From NCBI GenBank assembly GCA_018883755.1, contig JAHLFR010000035.1:20561-84560 (forward strand): a stretch of DNA of 64,000 nt, written 5' to 3'. The translations under genes were made by a program, and so were the position numbers. Source of the stretch: Candidatus Methanocorpusculum faecipullorum. GTDB taxonomy: Archaea > Halobacteriota > Methanomicrobia > Methanomicrobiales > Methanocorpusculaceae. Shown here piece by piece: positions 1 to 8,475 of the stretch; the first letter of the stretch is position 1; each line of letters opens with the position of its first letter. Under the pieces are notes generated by a model that did no database searches, was not told the origin of the DNA, and was given only the letters and a program-made list of their open reading frames with translations.

Positions 1-110
1 AACCGTGTAAATTAAGTTACCACCTGGGTAACGGTGAGATCTGGTACGACAATGGTGACGAGGTTAAGATCAACAACGTGACTGGTATCTTCACCACTGT
101 TCAGGCATAA
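1..110 (+). CDS. C-terminal end of an unidentified protein (partial)
   Basis: The window opens inside a reading frame (codons begin at position 3) that stays open for 35 codons and stops with TAA at 108-110. The tail reads like a beta-rich, Gly/Asn/Asp-rich extracellular or pilin/S-layer type sequence (for example LGNGEIWYDNGDEVKINN), but this is too short to identify. It has the same direction as the following TPR gene, 39 bases away. Confidence 0.45.
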   Translation, partial: PCKLSYHLGNGEIWYDNGDEVKINNVTGIFTTVQA

Positions 111-149
111 TATCCATCTCTTTTTTGTAGGGGACACCCAAGTACTGGT

Positions 150-473
150 ATGACATTTCACCCCACGAACAACCCGGTGTTCTGGAAACAGACCGCTGAT
201 GAACTATTGGCATCTTCCCGTTTTGAAAAGGCTCACGCAGCGTACCTTCAATTGTGCGAACTAACACCAAATGATGCAGAGGCGTGGCGCGGTATGGCAC
301 AGGCTCTTACAGGTCTTGAACGGTACAGTGATGCCATTGCCGCATATGAGCGTACTCTCGTCCTTCTGCCGGATGATACTGTCGCGCTTAACGGTCTTGC
401 GGGCTGTTACGAAAAACTTGGTGAGTTTGAGAAGATGACTGCGTGCCGGATACGGCTTAGTGAACTGGACTAA
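150..473 (+). CDS. Small tetratricopeptide-repeat protein
   Basis: A 107-residue protein made almost entirely of helix-turn-helix TPR units: roughly residues 12-42, 44-77 (AWRGMAQALTGLERYSDAIA carries the typical W/G/Y/A pattern) and a last partial unit at 78-105. There is no signal peptide or enzyme domain, so it probably mediates protein contacts in the cytoplasm. A purine-rich stretch (AGGGGA, near 129-134) lies upstream of the ATG. A second, longer TPR protein is found at 41.6-42.6 kb, but I see no direct link between them. Confidence 0.8.
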   Translation: MTFHPTNNPVFWKQTADELLASSRFEKAHAAYLQLCELTPNDAEAWRGMAQALTGLERYSDAIAAYERTLVLLPDDTVALNGLAGCYEKLGEFEKMTACRIRLSELD

Positions 474-898
474 AGAGAACCTATGCCGATACGTAGGTGG
501 GTAAACCATCCGATTCAGAAAATTACTGGGCTATGATCCAGATATTCTGCAAGTACGAATCTGTCTATTGCACCCGGTTTCAGTAAAGAAAATTTTTAGA
601 TCCTTTTTGGATACAGGATCGATCCCTCTTCCTTGCCCAGATTCATCATCCCAAACCAGGATAAGCCGGGAAGAGTTCTGGGTGATCTACATGAATCCGT
701 CACGTGTTCTCCCAGAACATATGACACCTTTCCGGAATCTACAGACTAGAGGTTACATTCGCATTATATGTGGAAAATCTTCTTTGAGGCAGCGAATGTA
801 CTGGGCACGCAGGCATTGTACGGTTATTCCCGAAGGGAATAATTATCTTACATCCACTCTAACCTATAGTGGTTATCAACCTCAGTTAGTGGTTCTTC
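474..898. other. 425-base gap with inverted repeats and no convincing gene
   Basis: No recognised gene. A frame is open from 505 to 906 (best start TTG at 568) but its translation is rich in Arg, Ser and Cys, has no recognisable domain and runs into the first codons of alaS, so I do not call it. The stretch holds a perfect 8-base inverted repeat (GTTCTGGG at 675-682, CCCAGAAC at 711-718), a tight hairpin at 824-842, and two copies of AGTGGTT just before alaS. It may be a long leader, a decayed gene or an RNA. Confidence 0.4.
824..842 (+). promoter_or_regulatory. Perfect 8-bp hairpin with GAA loop upstream of alaS
   Basis: TTATTCCC (824-831), loop GAA, GGGAATAA (835-842) form a perfect stem 57 bases upstream of the alaS start. 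It could act in the leader of the alaS transcript or end an upstream transcript. Function is inferred from the symmetry only. Confidence 0.4.
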
Positions 899-3640
899 AT
901 GCTTGAGAATGAATATCAGCTTGAATATTTCAAGCGGGAAGGATTTGTCCGCAAAATCTGTAAAAAATGCGGAATGCCATTCTGGACCCGGGACCCGGAA
1001 CGTGAAGTCTGTGGTGACGCTCCCTGTGAGCCATACCAGTTCATCGGCAATCCCATGTTTGCCAGACACAGTGTGGAAGAGATGCGGGAGGCCTACCTCT
1101 CCTACTTCGAGAGAAATGGTCACACCCGTATTAGCCGGTATCCTGTCGCCGCACGGTGGCGCGATGATATTTACCTGACCATCGCATCCATTGCTGATTT
1201 CCAGCCGTACGTAACTGGCGGGATCTGTCCACCTCCGGCAAACCCCTTAACCATTTCCCAACCCTGTATCCGGCTCAATGACCTCGATAATGTTGGTCGG
1301 TCTGGCCGTCATTTCACCTGCTTTGAGATGATGGCGCATCATGCCTTCAACACCGATGATCACCCGGTTTATTGGAAGGATCACTGTGTTGAACTGTGCA
1401 GTGGTTTTGTTGAGTCCATTGGCGGTGATCTTGCCAATCTCACGTTCAAGGAAAATCCGTGGTTCGGCGGAGGAAATGCGGGTGCAAGTGTTGAGGTTCT
1501 GATGGGCGGACTTGAGGTTGCAACGCTCGTTTTCATGAACCTCTCACGGAAGAACTCCGGTAAACCGCAGGTTATGATCGACGGCAAAGACTACTATGAG
1601 ATGCCGCTTCGGATTGTGGATACCGGATATGGTCTTGAGCGGTTTGCCTGGGCATCACAGGGAACCCCGACCGCATATGATGCCGTCTTCCCTGAAATGA
1701 TCCCACGTCTTCTGAATGCCGCAGGAATGGAAGATCGTCTTGACAATCCAGAGTTTGCCCACATCCTCGGAATGAACGCAAAGTTCGCCGGACTCATGGA
1801 CATCCGCGGTGAAAAGCTGCATGATCTCCGGCAGAAAGTTGCCGATGCAACCGGTGTCTCGCTTGCGAAACTGGAAGAGATGATTGTTCCAATGGAAAAC
1901 ATCTATGCACTGTGCGATCACACCCGTTGCCTTGCCTACATGCTCGGCGACTTAATCGTTCCTTCCAACGTCCGCGAAGGATATCTTGCACGTCTGGTCC
2001 TGCGTCGCAGTATCCGGATGATGCAGGAGGCAGGCGTTGATGAGGATCTTGGTGATCTTGTTGTGGCCCAGATGGAGAAGATTGGTCTCTCTCAGTTTGA
2101 GCAGGAACCAGCAATTGTACGTGAGATCATCAGCCGTGAGGTTGAGAAGTATGATGCAACCATCGAGCGCGGAACCCGTACCGTGCAGCGGGTCGGTCAG
2201 ACCTATGTTAAGAAAAATCAGCCAGTCCCGCTTGAGGAGCTCATCACGCTTTATGACTCTCATGGGATTCCGGTTGATCTGATGGGCAGGATCCTGACCG
2301 AGACCGGTGCACAGTTCGAGATTCCGGATGACTTCGACTCCCAGATCGCAGATATGCACTCTGAGAATGAAGGAGAAAAACCGGTGTCCCCGCTTTCCAA
2401 GTATGCCGACCGGATTGCAGGCCTGCCCGCAACCCGTAAGAGCTACTATGAGCGGCCGACCGACATGGAGTTTGAGGCTACCGTTGTGGACGTCTTTGAC
2501 GATTACGTCATTCTCGACCACACGTTGTTCTACCCCGAAGGAGGAGGCCAGCCGTCCGATACCGGAATGTTTGTCACAATGGATGCAATGATCCGTGTGG
2601 AGGAAGTCGTCAAGTCCGGTGATGTGATTCTCCATAAGGTTCGCGGTCCCGGTCTGAAACGCGGTGATCGGGTAAAGGGTGTGGTTGACGAGGAGCGCCG
2701 CTGGGCCCTTATGCGTCACCACTCTGGAACCCATGTAATTCTTCGCGCAGCAAAAGAGGTTCTTGGTCCTCACATTCACCAGGCTGGTTCTCAGTTATCC
2801 ACTGATACTGCCAGGCTTGATATCCGGCATTATACCCACATCACACCGGAACAGCTTAAACAGATTGAAATTGTAGCAAACCGTCTGGTGATGGAAAATC
2901 TCCCTGTCATGATCAAGGTGGAGAGCCGTACCAAGGCTGAGCAGAAGTTCGGTTTTGCTCTGTATCAGGGAGGAGTTCCACCAGGAAAAGAGCTGCGGAT
3001 TGTGCAGATGGGTGCTGAGGTACAGGCATGCGCAGGAACGCACTGTCAGAGTACCGGTGAGATAGGTCCCATCAAGCTTCTGCGTCTTGAGCATATTCAG
3101 GACGGTGTGGAGCGTGTTGAGTTTGCAGCAGGATTTGCCGCACTTGAAGCAATGCAGCACATCCAGACGCTTCTGAATACTTCTGCCGATACGTTGTCTG
3201 TGCAGACCGAAAACCTCCCAGCGTCTGTTGAGCGATTCTTTACCGAGTGGAAGGATCAGCGCAAGGAGATTGAACGTCTGAGGGCCAAGATTGCAGATCT
3301 GGAACTTTCCCGATTGGAGGGTGTTATGGTGAACGGCACTGAGGTTGTCATCAAACAGGTGGATGTCTCACGCAAGGAACTTGTGACTGTTGCCGGTGCA
3401 GTTGCTGGTCGCGGAGGTATTGCTGTTCTTCTAACAACCGCAGATGGCATTGGTGTTGTCGCCGCATCCGGTGTCACCGATAAAGTTCATGCCGGACAGC
3501 TTGTTTCGGCAGTGTGCGCTGAACTTGGTGGTAAAGGCGGAGGTAAAGAAAATCTTGCACAGGGAGCCGGTACTGACCCTGCAAAAATTCCTGATGCGAT
3601 AGCAAAAGCAGATGATTTCATCAGAGCAAAGCTCTGCTAA
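899..3640 (+). CDS. alaS: Alanine--tRNA ligase, archaeal type
   Basis: 913 residues, full length for archaeal AlaRS, which charges tRNA-Ala in the cytoplasm. The N-terminus has the archaeal zinc-binding lead-in (CKKCGMPFW, with further Cys near residues 38-43) before the class II catalytic core. The editing domain shows its metal-binding HxxxH (HHSGTH, about residues 607-611) and the distal CAGTHC motif (about 709-714), which clear mischarged Ser/Gly. The C-terminal oligomerisation domain contains the Gly-rich GGKGGGKENLAQGAG segment, as in the AlaRS/DHHA1 family. Stop TAA is followed by a run of T (CCCTTTTTTT, 3641-3650) that fits an archaeal terminator. Start ATG is the first of the frame; a short AGTGGTT repeat lies just before it. 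Confidence 0.97.
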   Translation: MLENEYQLEYFKREGFVRKICKKCGMPFWTRDPEREVCGDAPCEPYQFIGNPMFARHSVEEMREAYLSYFERNGHTRISRYPVAARWRDDIYLTIASIADFQPYVTGGICPPPANPLTISQPCIRLNDLDNVGRSGRHFTCFEMMAHHAFNTDDHPVYWKDHCVELCSGFVESIGGDLANLTFKENPWFGGGNAGASVEVLMGGLEVATLVFMNLSRKNSGKPQVMIDGKDYYEMPLRIVDTGYGLERFAWASQGTPTAYDAVFPEMIPRLLNAAGMEDRLDNPEFAHILGMNAKFAGLMDIRGEKLHDLRQKVADATGVSLAKLEEMIVPMENIYALCDHTRCLAYMLGDLIVPSNVREGYLARLVLRRSIRMMQEAGVDEDLGDLVVAQMEKIGLSQFEQEPAIVREIISREVEKYDATIERGTRTVQRVGQTYVKKNQPVPLEELITLYDSHGIPVDLMGRILTETGAQFEIPDDFDSQIADMHSENEGEKPVSPLSKYADRIAGLPATRKSYYERPTDMEFEATVVDVFDDYVILDHTLFYPEGGGQPSDTGMFVTMDAMIRVEEVVKSGDVILHKVRGPGLKRGDRVKGVVDEERRWALMRHHSGTHVILRAAKEVLGPHIHQAGSQLSTDTARLDIRHYTHITPEQLKQIEIVANRLVMENLPVMIKVESRTKAEQKFGFALYQGGVPPGKELRIVQMGAEVQACAGTHCQSTGEIGPIKLLRLEHIQDGVERVEFAAGFAALEAMQHIQTLLNTSADTLSVQTENLPASVERFFTEWKDQRKEIERLRAKIADLELSRLEGVMVNGTEVVIKQVDVSRKELVTVAGAVAGRGGIAVLLTTADGIGVVAASGVTDKVHAGQLVSAVCAELGGKGGGKENLAQGAGTDPAKIPDAIAKADDFIRAKLC

Positions 3641-3797
3641 CCCTTTTTTTGATTCGTTATTCTATCATCATCCCTCCGCGATGTGTCATGTACCTTTGCG
3701 CGGTGATCCATGTCACACACTCGCAGGGGGCAATTCCGAGGGGTCCATATACGAGAACTTTTACCCTTTTCCAGACGCATAATATAAGCAGTATCTA

Positions 3798-4070
3798 ATG
3801 AAGCTCGTCATCAATGAACGCCGCTGCAAAGGCTGCAACCTTTGCACCCAGGTATGTCCGTATCGGATATTCCAGGAAGGGAGACGGCCGGGTCCCCGCG
3901 GTTATGTAATACCTGTCCTTGACCATCCTGAGCGCTGCACCAACTGCCGCCTGCAGATAATGTATGGTCGCCAGCTCTGCGGGATGTGTCAGATGACCTG
4001 TCCGGATCAGGCCATCTCATGGGTGGAGGAAAAACCCTACGAGGCACACAAAGTGGTGATTGAATATTGA
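3798..4070 (+). CDS. korD: 2-oxoglutarate:ferredoxin oxidoreductase, delta (ferredoxin) subunit
   Basis: A 90-residue two-cluster ferredoxin that opens the KGOR operon. Cluster 1 uses C10, C13, C16 and C20 (CKGCNLCTQVCP). The second region is unusual: C47 and C50 are separated by a ten-residue insert from C61, C64 and C68 (CGMCQMTCP), so one Cys is spare. It should carry electrons between the catalytic subunits and ferredoxin. The upstream region (3641-3797) has a T-rich terminator for alaS, AT-rich promoter-like stretches (CATATAC near 3747, AATATAA near 3780) and an imperfect inverted repeat around GTGTCATG/CATGTCAC. The korA start overlaps its stop. Confidence 0.9.
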   Translation: MKLVINERRCKGCNLCTQVCPYRIFQEGRRPGPRGYVIPVLDHPERCTNCRLQIMYGRQLCGMCQMTCPDQAISWVEEKPYEAHKVVIEY

Positions 4071-5200
4071 CTGATAAAATCGAATTCCTCAATGGAAATA
4101 CCGCCTGTGCTGAGGGTGCAATTGCTGCTGGGTGCCGCTTCTTTGCCGGATACCCGATTACTCCGTCCACGGAGGTTGCTGAGCGAATGGCAGCCCGCCT
4201 TCCCAAAGTCGGCGGGACCTTCATCCAGATGGAGGATGAGCTTGCCAGTATGGCTGCAATCATTGGAGGCGCTTGGGCAGGCGCACGTACGATGACTGCA
4301 ACCTCAGGCCCTGGTTTCTCTCTCATGATGGAAAACATAGGTTATGCTGCCATGACCGAGACTCCCTGCGTGGTTGTCAATGTTCAGCGTGGAGGCCCAT
4401 CCACGGGTCAGCCCACAATGGCGGCTCAGGGAGATATGATGCAGGCACGGTTCGGTTCTCATGGAGATTACAGCATCATTGCCCTTTCTCCATCCTCTGT
4501 GCAGGAGATGTTTGATCTGACTGTCAAAGCCTTTAATCTTGCAGACCGATTCCGGACCCCCGTTTTTCTCATGGCGGATGAAACAATTGGTCACATGAGG
4601 GAAAAGGTTGTTTTACGGGACAACGTCGAGATTACTCCACGTCGTGAACTCTCTACAGGTGATCTTCCCTGCCAGCCGGACGTGGAGGGAGTTCCAGGTT
4701 TCGGTACATTCGGAAACGGACACGGTGTTCACATCACCGGACTCACCCATGACGAGCGGGGATATCCGGCAACCGACTCCGCAGCCCTGCACGAGAGCCT
4801 TGTCAGACGTCAGGTCGGGAAAATTGAGAACTTCCGAAATGAGATCGCAGATGTTGACATCGTAAACCCTGATGCAGAAATTGTTTTCATAAGCTATGGA
4901 GCACCAACCAGAGCAGTCCAGCAGCTTCTGGCTGACTATCCGGGAGTATACGGCCACTTAAATCTTAGAATTGTCTGGCCGTTCCCGGACGCAAAACTTT
5001 CCGAGTTCCATGCAGTGAAAGCATTTGTCGTTCCCGAAATGAACCTCGGCCAGATAGCTCGCGAGGTCCGTATGCATACCAACGTCCCGGTTGTCACAGC
5101 CCCCAAACTCGGTGGTGCACTGCACACCGTTGACGAGCTTAAGCACGCCGCAGACGTTGCGGAAACCGCTACTGGTACATTCACGGAGGTGCTGCTGTGA
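4067..5200 (+). CDS. korA: 2-oxoglutarate:ferredoxin oxidoreductase, alpha subunit
   Basis: 377 residues, typical KorA length. It begins with TTG inside TTGA, overlapping the korD stop by four bases. Early residues (FLNGNTACAEGAIAAGCRF, then GYPITPSTE) match the pyrimidine-binding domain of the alpha subunit of 2-oxoacid:ferredoxin oxidoreductases; GGPSTGQPT is the family motif near residue 110. With KorB, C and D it interconverts succinyl-CoA plus CO2 and 2-oxoglutarate using reduced ferredoxin. In methanogens without a full TCA cycle this runs in the reductive direction, feeding glutamate synthesis (family knowledge). The following gene overlaps by GTGA. Confidence 0.95.
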   Translation: MTDKIEFLNGNTACAEGAIAAGCRFFAGYPITPSTEVAERMAARLPKVGGTFIQMEDELASMAAIIGGAWAGARTMTATSGPGFSLMMENIGYAAMTETPCVVVNVQRGGPSTGQPTMAAQGDMMQARFGSHGDYSIIALSPSSVQEMFDLTVKAFNLADRFRTPVFLMADETIGHMREKVVLRDNVEITPRRELSTGDLPCQPDVEGVPGFGTFGNGHGVHITGLTHDERGYPATDSAALHESLVRRQVGKIENFRNEIADVDIVNPDAEIVFISYGAPTRAVQQLLADYPGVYGHLNLRIVWPFPDAKLSEFHAVKAFVVPEMNLGQIAREVRMHTNVPVVTAPKLGGALHTVDELKHAADVAETATGTFTEVLL

Positions 5201-5985
5201 CCCTCGAAGACTGGTACCGCCAAGATCGCCTGCCTCACATCTACTGTGCAGGTTGCGGGAACGGAACCATCCTTAACTGCACACTCCGGGCAGTAAACGA
5301 ACTTGGGCTGGACCGCGACAAAACAACTTTTGTCTCTGGAATTGGTTGTTCTTCACGTGCTGCCGGATACACCTCTAGTGACTCTCTGCACACCACGCAC
5401 GGTCGTGCACTGCCGTTTGCAACCGGTGTTAAACTTGTAAAACCGGAAAATAACGTCATCGTCTTTACTGGGGACGGTGATCTTTCCGCAATAGGTGGTA
5501 ACCATTTCATTCATGCATGCCGGAGAAACATTGATCTCACCGTTGTCTGCATGAACAACAGTATCTACGGGATGACCGGAGGTCAGGGAAGTCCCTGCAC
5601 TCCGTACGGTGCAATTACTACTACCACTCCCTACGGTATGCATGAAATGCCGTTTGATCTTTGTGCTGTTGCCGAAGCAGCCGGTGCAAACTATGTTGCA
5701 CGCTGGACCTCGTTCCACGTCAAGGAGCTCACTGCAGCAATCCGTGCAGGAATTGAAACACCCGGTCTCTCCTTCATTGAGGTCATGGCACAGTGCCCCA
5801 CGTCCTTTGGCAGTAAAAACAAAATGAAGCAGGTCTCTCAGATGATCGACATGTTCCGTACGAATGCGGTTCTGAAAGGAAAAGCCGATCGTGATGCGGC
5901 TGCCGGCATTCCGCTTGCTCCGGGAAAGTTCGTTGTTGGTGAACTTGTCCGGCGCAGCAACCCGGTTCTAGGAGGTAGACCATGA
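5197..5985 (+). CDS. korB: 2-oxoglutarate:ferredoxin oxidoreductase, beta subunit (TPP-binding)
   Basis: 262 residues. The opening HIYCAGCGNGTI motif and the GDGDLSAIGGNHF ... NNSIYGMTGGQ segment are the thiamine-diphosphate/Mg site of KorB-type subunits. Start GTG at 5197 overlaps the korA stop by four bases (GTGA). The C-terminus ends with the ATGA overlap to korC. Translation coupling across korDABC is expected to give equal amounts of subunits of one cytoplasmic complex. Substrate preference for 2-oxoglutarate rather than pyruvate is inferred from the KorA/KorB motifs and the succinyl-CoA ligase genes downstream. Confidence 0.95.
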   Translation: MTLEDWYRQDRLPHIYCAGCGNGTILNCTLRAVNELGLDRDKTTFVSGIGCSSRAAGYTSSDSLHTTHGRALPFATGVKLVKPENNVIVFTGDGDLSAIGGNHFIHACRRNIDLTVVCMNNSIYGMTGGQGSPCTPYGAITTTTPYGMHEMPFDLCAVAEAAGANYVARWTSFHVKELTAAIRAGIETPGLSFIEVMAQCPTSFGSKNKMKQVSQMIDMFRTNAVLKGKADRDAAAGIPLAPGKFVVGELVRRSNPVLGGRP

Positions 5986-6518
5986 GGCAGGAGATACGAT
6001 TCTCTGGGCTCGGAGGTCAGGGTATCATTACTGCAGCTGTCATTCTCGGTCGTGCTGCAGCACTCTATGGGGGAAAACATGTTGTCCAGACACAAAGTTA
6101 CGGACCCGAAGCTCGTGGTGGTGCAAGTGCATCCGCTGTCATCATCTCCGATGAACCGATCCATTATCCAAAGGTCACTGATCCACACATCTATGCGATA
6201 ATGTCCGAAGAAGCGTTCAAGAAGTACGGTGCAAACGCCGCAAAAGATGCGATCATGCTGATTGATCCTGGGTATGTTACCAGCCGCCCGGACTGTACCT
6301 GTTATATGGTCCCGGCAACAGCCGTTGCAAAGGAACGGCTTGGAAAGCCGGTGTTTGCCAACGTCATCATGCTTGGCGGCCTTCTGGAGGCTACCGGCAT
6401 CATCAGCTATGAAGCGCTTGAGCATGCTGTTCTTGACAGCGTTCCCAAAGGCACAGAAGAAAATAATAAAAAAGCTCTTTCCATTGGTATGGAGCTGGTT
6501 AGAGAGCAGAGAACATGA
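5982..6518 (+). CDS. korC: 2-oxoglutarate:ferredoxin oxidoreductase, gamma subunit
   Basis: 178 residues, standard for the gamma subunit, which binds the CoA part of the substrate. The family signature is seen at once: FSGLGGQGIITAAVILGRAA, then YGPEARGGAS near residue 46. The start ATGA overlaps the korB stop and the stop overlaps the sucC start, so the gene is embedded in one transcript. No unusual feature was noticed in the frame. Confidence 0.95.
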   Translation: MRQEIRFSGLGGQGIITAAVILGRAAALYGGKHVVQTQSYGPEARGGASASAVIISDEPIHYPKVTDPHIYAIMSEEAFKKYGANAAKDAIMLIDPGYVTSRPDCTCYMVPATAVAKERLGKPVFANVIMLGGLLEATGIISYEALEHAVLDSVPKGTEENNKKALSIGMELVREQRT

Positions 6519-7603
6519 AATTCCGCGAACACGAAGCAAAACAGATCTTCCGGGATGCAGGTATCCCGGTTCCGAACAGTGAACTCATCAACCGTGCTGG
6601 TGAAGCTGCCGCAGCTCAGGCCCGGGTTGCAGACCATGTCGTCCTCAAAGCACAGGTGGATGTTGGTGGTCGTGGAAAGGCAGGTGGAATTCTTCCTGCC
6701 ACCGATGAAAATATTTCTGAAGTTGCAAAAGAACTGTTTGGCAAGACCATTAAAGGGCTGCCTGTGGAGCAGGTGCTGGTTGAGGAAGCGCTCGATATTC
6801 AGCATGAGTACTACCTCAGTATCACCATTGATCGTTCGGCCAAGATGCCCGTAATTCTTTTCTCCGAAGAAGGCGGTGTGGAGATTGAGACACTTGCGAA
6901 GGAAAGACCGGAGGCTCTCCGCCGTGCATTTATCGATCCATTCTTCCGTGATGTCCCTGACTTTATCCTGCGTAATGTTTTGGGTTCTGCCCCGAAGTCT
7001 ATCGGGCCGGTTATCAACGCTCTCTATCATGTTTACTGTAAAACAGATGCAATCCTTGCTGAGATCAATCCGCTTGTGATGACACCGAAAGGAATCATTG
7101 CTGCGGACGGTAAGATCGTACTGGATGACAATGCCCTTGTCCGTCAGGGTATCTCTGAGAACCGCGACTTAACTCCTCGTGAGGCCGAGGCGGAGAAGCA
7201 TGGATTTTCATACGTGGAGCTGGGTGGTGACATTGGTGTTATCGGTAATGGAGCTGGCCTGACAATGGCAACACTCGACATCATTGCCCATTATAACGGT
7301 CGTGCTGCAAACTTCCTCGATGTAGGAGGTGGGGCTGGGTTTGAACGTGTTGCCCGTGCGGTGCGTCTTGTTGCGTCCATTCCCGGAGTAAAGGTGATTG
7401 TGGTCAACCTTCTTGGAGGTATTACGCGCTGTGATGAGGTTGCTCACGGTATCATCGATGCCGGTGTTCCGCAGCCGGTGATTGTCCGACTTGCTGGAAC
7501 AAATGAGGCTGAAGGTCGTAGGCTCCTGGAAGAGAAGGGTTATTCCATGCTTGATACGATGGATCAGGCGATTCGTGCAGCAGTGGAGGTGGCAAACAAA
7601 TGA
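6515..7603 (+). CDS. sucC: Succinate--CoA ligase (ADP-forming), beta subunit
   Basis: 362 residues, slightly shorter than the usual bacterial form of about 388. It starts with MKFREHEAKQIFRDAGIPVP, the hallmark opening of SucC, followed by an ATP-grasp domain (VLKAQVDVGGRGKAGG) and the C-terminal CoA-ligase domain with FLDVGGGA and NLLGGITRCDEVA. Together with SucD it makes succinyl-CoA from succinate, CoA and ATP (or the reverse). Placed directly after korDABC, it provides the substrate for reductive 2-oxoglutarate formation. Four-base overlaps on both sides. Confidence 0.95.
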   Translation: MKFREHEAKQIFRDAGIPVPNSELINRAGEAAAAQARVADHVVLKAQVDVGGRGKAGGILPATDENISEVAKELFGKTIKGLPVEQVLVEEALDIQHEYYLSITIDRSAKMPVILFSEEGGVEIETLAKERPEALRRAFIDPFFRDVPDFILRNVLGSAPKSIGPVINALYHVYCKTDAILAEINPLVMTPKGIIAADGKIVLDDNALVRQGISENRDLTPREAEAEKHGFSYVELGGDIGVIGNGAGLTMATLDIIAHYNGRAANFLDVGGGAGFERVARAVRLVASIPGVKVIVVNLLGGITRCDEVAHGIIDAGVPQPVIVRLAGTNEAEGRRLLEEKGYSMLDTMDQAIRAAVEVANK

Positions 7604-8475
7604 TCTATGCAGATAAGGACACAGAAATTCTGGTGCAGGGAGCTACCGGTTCACAGGGCGCATTCCACATCAATCTGATGAACCAGTACGCAAAAGCAGT
7701 CGGCGGTGCTGGTGTTGTTGCCGGCATGACTCCTGGAAAAGGCGGCCAGCAGGTACATGGCGTACCGGTGTACAACACTGTCTGGGATGCAATGGATCAC
7801 CATGATATTGGTGCGTCCGTCATCTTTGTTCCGGCAGGCGGGTGCGGCGATGCCATTATGGAAGCAGCTGACGCACGGATTCCAACGGCAGTTGTTATTA
7901 CTGAGCACATTCCGGTGCATGATGTGATGCGGGCAATCGCCTATGCAAAAACCTGTGGAACGAAAGTCATCGGCCCGAACTGTCCTGGATTTTTGATCCC
8001 TGACGAGTGCAAACTTGGCATCATCCCTACAAACCTCTGCTCCAAGGGTGATATCGGCGTTGTTTCGCGCAGTGGAACACTGACATATGAGGTTATTTCG
8101 GAGCTGTCTCTTGCGGGACTTGGTCAATCTGGTATTATCGGTATCGGCGGAGATCCGATTATCGGTCAGACATTTTCTGACGTGATGGACGTATTCGTTG
8201 AGGATGGTAGAACCCGCGCTACTGTACTGATCGGCGAAGTTGGTGGAAATCTGGAGATCCGCGGTGCGAAGCGTGCCTTATCTCTTGGCATGCCGGTTGT
8301 AGCCTACATTGCTGGAATCTCTGCTCCCAAGGAAAAACGCATGGGCCATGCCGGTGCAATTGTTGAAGGTGGCGAGAGTGATGCCGCGTCCAAGATTGAG
8401 CGGCTGAGAGAACTCGGTATTCCGGTTGCAACCCGCCCGTCAGAAATTCCGCTCCTGGTGAAGGAGGTCATATGA
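7600..8475 (+). CDS. sucD: Succinate--CoA ligase (ADP-forming), alpha subunit
   Basis: 291 residues, normal SucD length. The Rossmann CoA-binding motif VQGATGSQGAFH lies near residues 13-24, and the phosphohistidine loop is GHAGAIVEGG (His about residue 248), with the second conserved segment IGPNCPGFLIP near residue 125. It overlaps sucC by four bases and ends overlapping the diadenylate cyclase gene. It is the partner of SucC in the same operon. Confidence 0.96.
   Translation: MIYADKDTEILVQGATGSQGAFHINLMNQYAKAVGGAGVVAGMTPGKGGQQVHGVPVYNTVWDAMDHHDIGASVIFVPAGGCGDAIMEAADARIPTAVVITEHIPVHDVMRAIAYAKTCGTKVIGPNCPGFLIPDECKLGIIPTNLCSKGDIGVVSRSGTLTYEVISELSLAGLGQSGIIGIGGDPIIGQTFSDVMDVFVEDGRTRATVLIGEVGGNLEIRGAKRALSLGMPVVAYIAGISAPKEKRMGHAGAIVEGGESDAASKIERLRELGIPVATRPSEIPLLVKEVI

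Noticed and set aside
568..906. 112-codon frame before alaS
   Set aside because: TTG start without a ribosome site, odd Arg/Ser/Cys-rich composition, no recognisable domain, and it runs into alaS. Kept only as a note on the gap.
1952..2779. 275-codon frame antisense to alaS
   Set aside because: Lies wholly within alaS, has no family resemblance, and alaS is certain. A by-product of codon bias.
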